This document shows positions 15,307 through 16,066 of a DNA stretch of 16,066 bases, in pieces. Made by a program: the position numbers and the translations under genes. The DNA comes from Ilumatobacteraceae bacterium (lineage in GTDB: Bacteria; Actinomycetota; Acidimicrobiia; Acidimicrobiales; Ilumatobacteraceae). The DNA is taken from NCBI GenBank assembly GCA_016650435.1, contig JAENVT010000017.1:1-16066 (forward strand), read 5' to 3'. Position 1 is the first letter of the stretch, and each line of letters begins with the position of its first letter. The notes under the pieces are model-generated. The model had not been told where the DNA came from, did no database searches, and saw only the letters and a list, made by a program, of their open reading frames with translations.

Positions 15307-15322
15307 GCATGCCGCGGCATGC
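15307..15322. promoter_or_regulatory. 16-bp perfect palindrome, candidate operator
   Basis: GCATGCCGCGGCATGC equals its own reverse complement. It lies about 76 nt upstream of the topoisomerase start and about 190 nt before the SMP-30 coding region, so it could serve either gene. No named regulator consensus was recognised. Confidence 0.4.
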
Positions 15323-15380
15323 CATCGGCACTCGTCCTTCGGACCACATTTCGCGGGTTGTGGCGCGACGTGTTGACTTT

Positions 15381-15422
15381 GTCCGACTGACCGCCCTCGC
15401 CCCCGGTGGCGGTCGGTCGGAC
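15381..15422. other. Long GC-rich hairpin in the divergent intergenic region
   Basis: The left arm GTCCGACTGACCGCC (15381-15395) pairs over all 15 positions with GGCGGTCGGTCGGAC (15408-15422), counting one G-T wobble, around a 12-nt loop. No U-run follows in either direction. It sits between divergent genes, so a classical terminator is unlikely. A leader structure of the SMP-30 transcript, or an operator, is possible. Confidence 0.55.
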
Positions 15423-15511
15423 TCATGTCTTCCTCACTTGGTCGATTGCTCGCGCCCGACGCGCCGGCCCCTTAACATGCCGCCATCGACGTCAACACGA
15501 AGCCAGAGACA

Positions 15512-16066
15512 ATTCCAGCCAGGTTCGAGGTCATCGACGAGCGATTCGCAGAGTGCCGCGGCGACTCGCGGATCGAGCGACTCTATGACGGATGCCGATG
15601 GGCCGAGGGGCCGGTCTACGTACCCGCTGGCAGGTATGTCGTGTGGAGCGACATACCCAATGACCGCATGCTGCGATGGGACGAGATGTCGGGGGCGGTC
15701 GGGCTGTTCCGACAGCCTTCCGGCTTCGCCAACGGGCACACGCTCGACGGCCAGGGTCGACTGATCAGTTGCGAACACAGCAACCGGCGGGTCACTCGAA
15801 CCGAACACGACGGATCCATCACCGTCATCGCTGATCGATTCGACGGCAAGCAACTCAATAGTCCAAACGACGTCATTGTGCGATCCGACGGGTCGGTCTG
15901 GTTCACCGACCCGGCCTACGGAATAGACAGCGACTACGAAGGTCATCGCGCCACGAGCGAAATCGGTGCATGCAACGTGTACCGCAGCGATCCGACGACC
16001 GGAGAAGTCGCCAGCGTCGGCGACGACTTCGTGCGGCCGAATGGCCTCGCGTTCTCGCTCGATGAA
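15512..16066 (+). CDS. SMP-30/gluconolactonase family protein, 3' end cut by window
   Basis: The first 185 or so residues of a calcium/zinc-dependent beta-propeller lactonase that hydrolyses sugar lactones. With residue 1 at 15512, E32 (AEGPVY), N119 (NSPNDV) and N177 (RPNGLAFS) match the metal and substrate ligands of the family. The final Asp ligand would lie beyond the window. VWFTDPAYGI (129-138) is also typical. Start problem: the frame is open from 15476 after TAA 15473, yet contains no ATG, GTG, TTG or CTG before a GTG at about residue 44, which would remove E32. ATT 15512 is used here as a provisional start. Either a rare start codon (ATT or ATC) is used, or a one-base deletion separates it from ATG 15477, which is in another frame. 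The family call is firm; the 5' end and intactness are uncertain. Confidence 0.8.
   Translation, partial: MPARFEVIDERFAECRGDSRIERLYDGCRWAEGPVYVPAGRYVVWSDIPNDRMLRWDEMSGAVGLFRQPSGFANGHTLDGQGRLISCEHSNRRVTRTEHDGSITVIADRFDGKQLNSPNDVIVRSDGSVWFTDPAYGIDSDYEGHRATSEIGACNVYRSDPTTGEVASVGDDFVRPNGLAFSLDE

Larger units (their letters stand above)
15232..15511. other. Intergenic region between divergent topoisomerase IB and SMP-30 genes
   Basis: About 280 nt without a supportable gene. The open frames here are short, Arg/Pro/Ser-rich and end in shadows. It contains the topoisomerase ribosome site (GGGAGG on the minus strand, 15234-15239), a 16-bp palindrome (15307-15322), a long hairpin (15381-15422) and a TAACAT hexamer (15473-15478) that could be a -10 element for the SMP-30 gene. 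I could not find a matching -35 at a normal distance. Confidence 0.5.

Noticed and set aside
15232..15426. 65-codon N-terminal extension of topoisomerase IB
   Set aside because: No family homology before ATG 15231, and it would cover the palindrome and part of the hairpin region.
15240..15764. 174-codon plus-strand open frame overlapping the SMP-30 start
   Set aside because: Ser/Arg/Pro-rich, no homology; it overlaps the strongly conserved lactonase frame from 15524 on.

Overview
The window is high-G+C DNA (about 60-65% by eye, not computed) packed with genes on both strands. The gene types (LuxR regulator with a long helical N-terminus, RsbW/STAS/SpoIIE partner switching, MetY, poxvirus-type topoisomerase IB, SMP-30 lactonase) suggest an actinobacterium. 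I would guess an Acidimicrobiia/Ilumatobacter-like lineage, but that is an inference and not a sequence match. I see no rRNA, tRNA, CRISPR array, transposase or phage gene. This looks like chromosome, not an island.

Layout. (1) 1-1674 (+): 3' part of an exporter-type ABC transporter, tail-to-tail with (2) 1684-2898 (-), a FAD-dependent oxidoreductase. Upstream of that on the same strand is (3) 2981-4666 (-), a TPR-like/LuxR regulator ending in a strong hairpin. (4) 4667-4807 is intergenic and holds a 108-bp repeat element with terminal inverted repeats and two direct copies of an imperfect palindrome. (5) 4808-7881 (-): a molybdopterin sulfoxide/N-oxide reductase of the BisC/DMSO reductase type, overlapping by ATGA a tandem DUF427 protein. 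(6) 7949-9750 (+), divergent from it: a MetY-type PLP enzyme overlapping by ATGA a CoA-binding protein. Groups 5 and 6 share a 67-nt promoter gap and look like a sulfur-metabolism pair.

(7) 9800-14211: a five-gene partner-switching cluster around a divergent regulatory region (11123-11260). Leftward are a STAS antagonist and a MEDS-sensor/HATPase kinase. Rightward are an RsbW-like kinase, a STAS protein with a helical N-terminal domain, and a GAF-GAF-SpoIIE phosphatase. All roles of an RsbVWU circuit are present, with kinase and antagonist duplicated, but no sigma factor is in view. Two dyads lie in the shared control region.

(8) 14215-15231 (-): DNA topoisomerase IB, convergent with the phosphatase. 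(9) 15232-15511: intergenic, with a perfect 16-bp palindrome and a 15-bp-stem hairpin. (10) 15512-16066 (+): SMP-30/gluconolactonase family gene cut by the window end. Its frame has no ATG, GTG, TTG or CTG before the conserved N-terminus.

Three gene pairs overlap by ATGA, so translational coupling is common here. Most of the remaining long open frames are antisense shadows of GC-rich genes.
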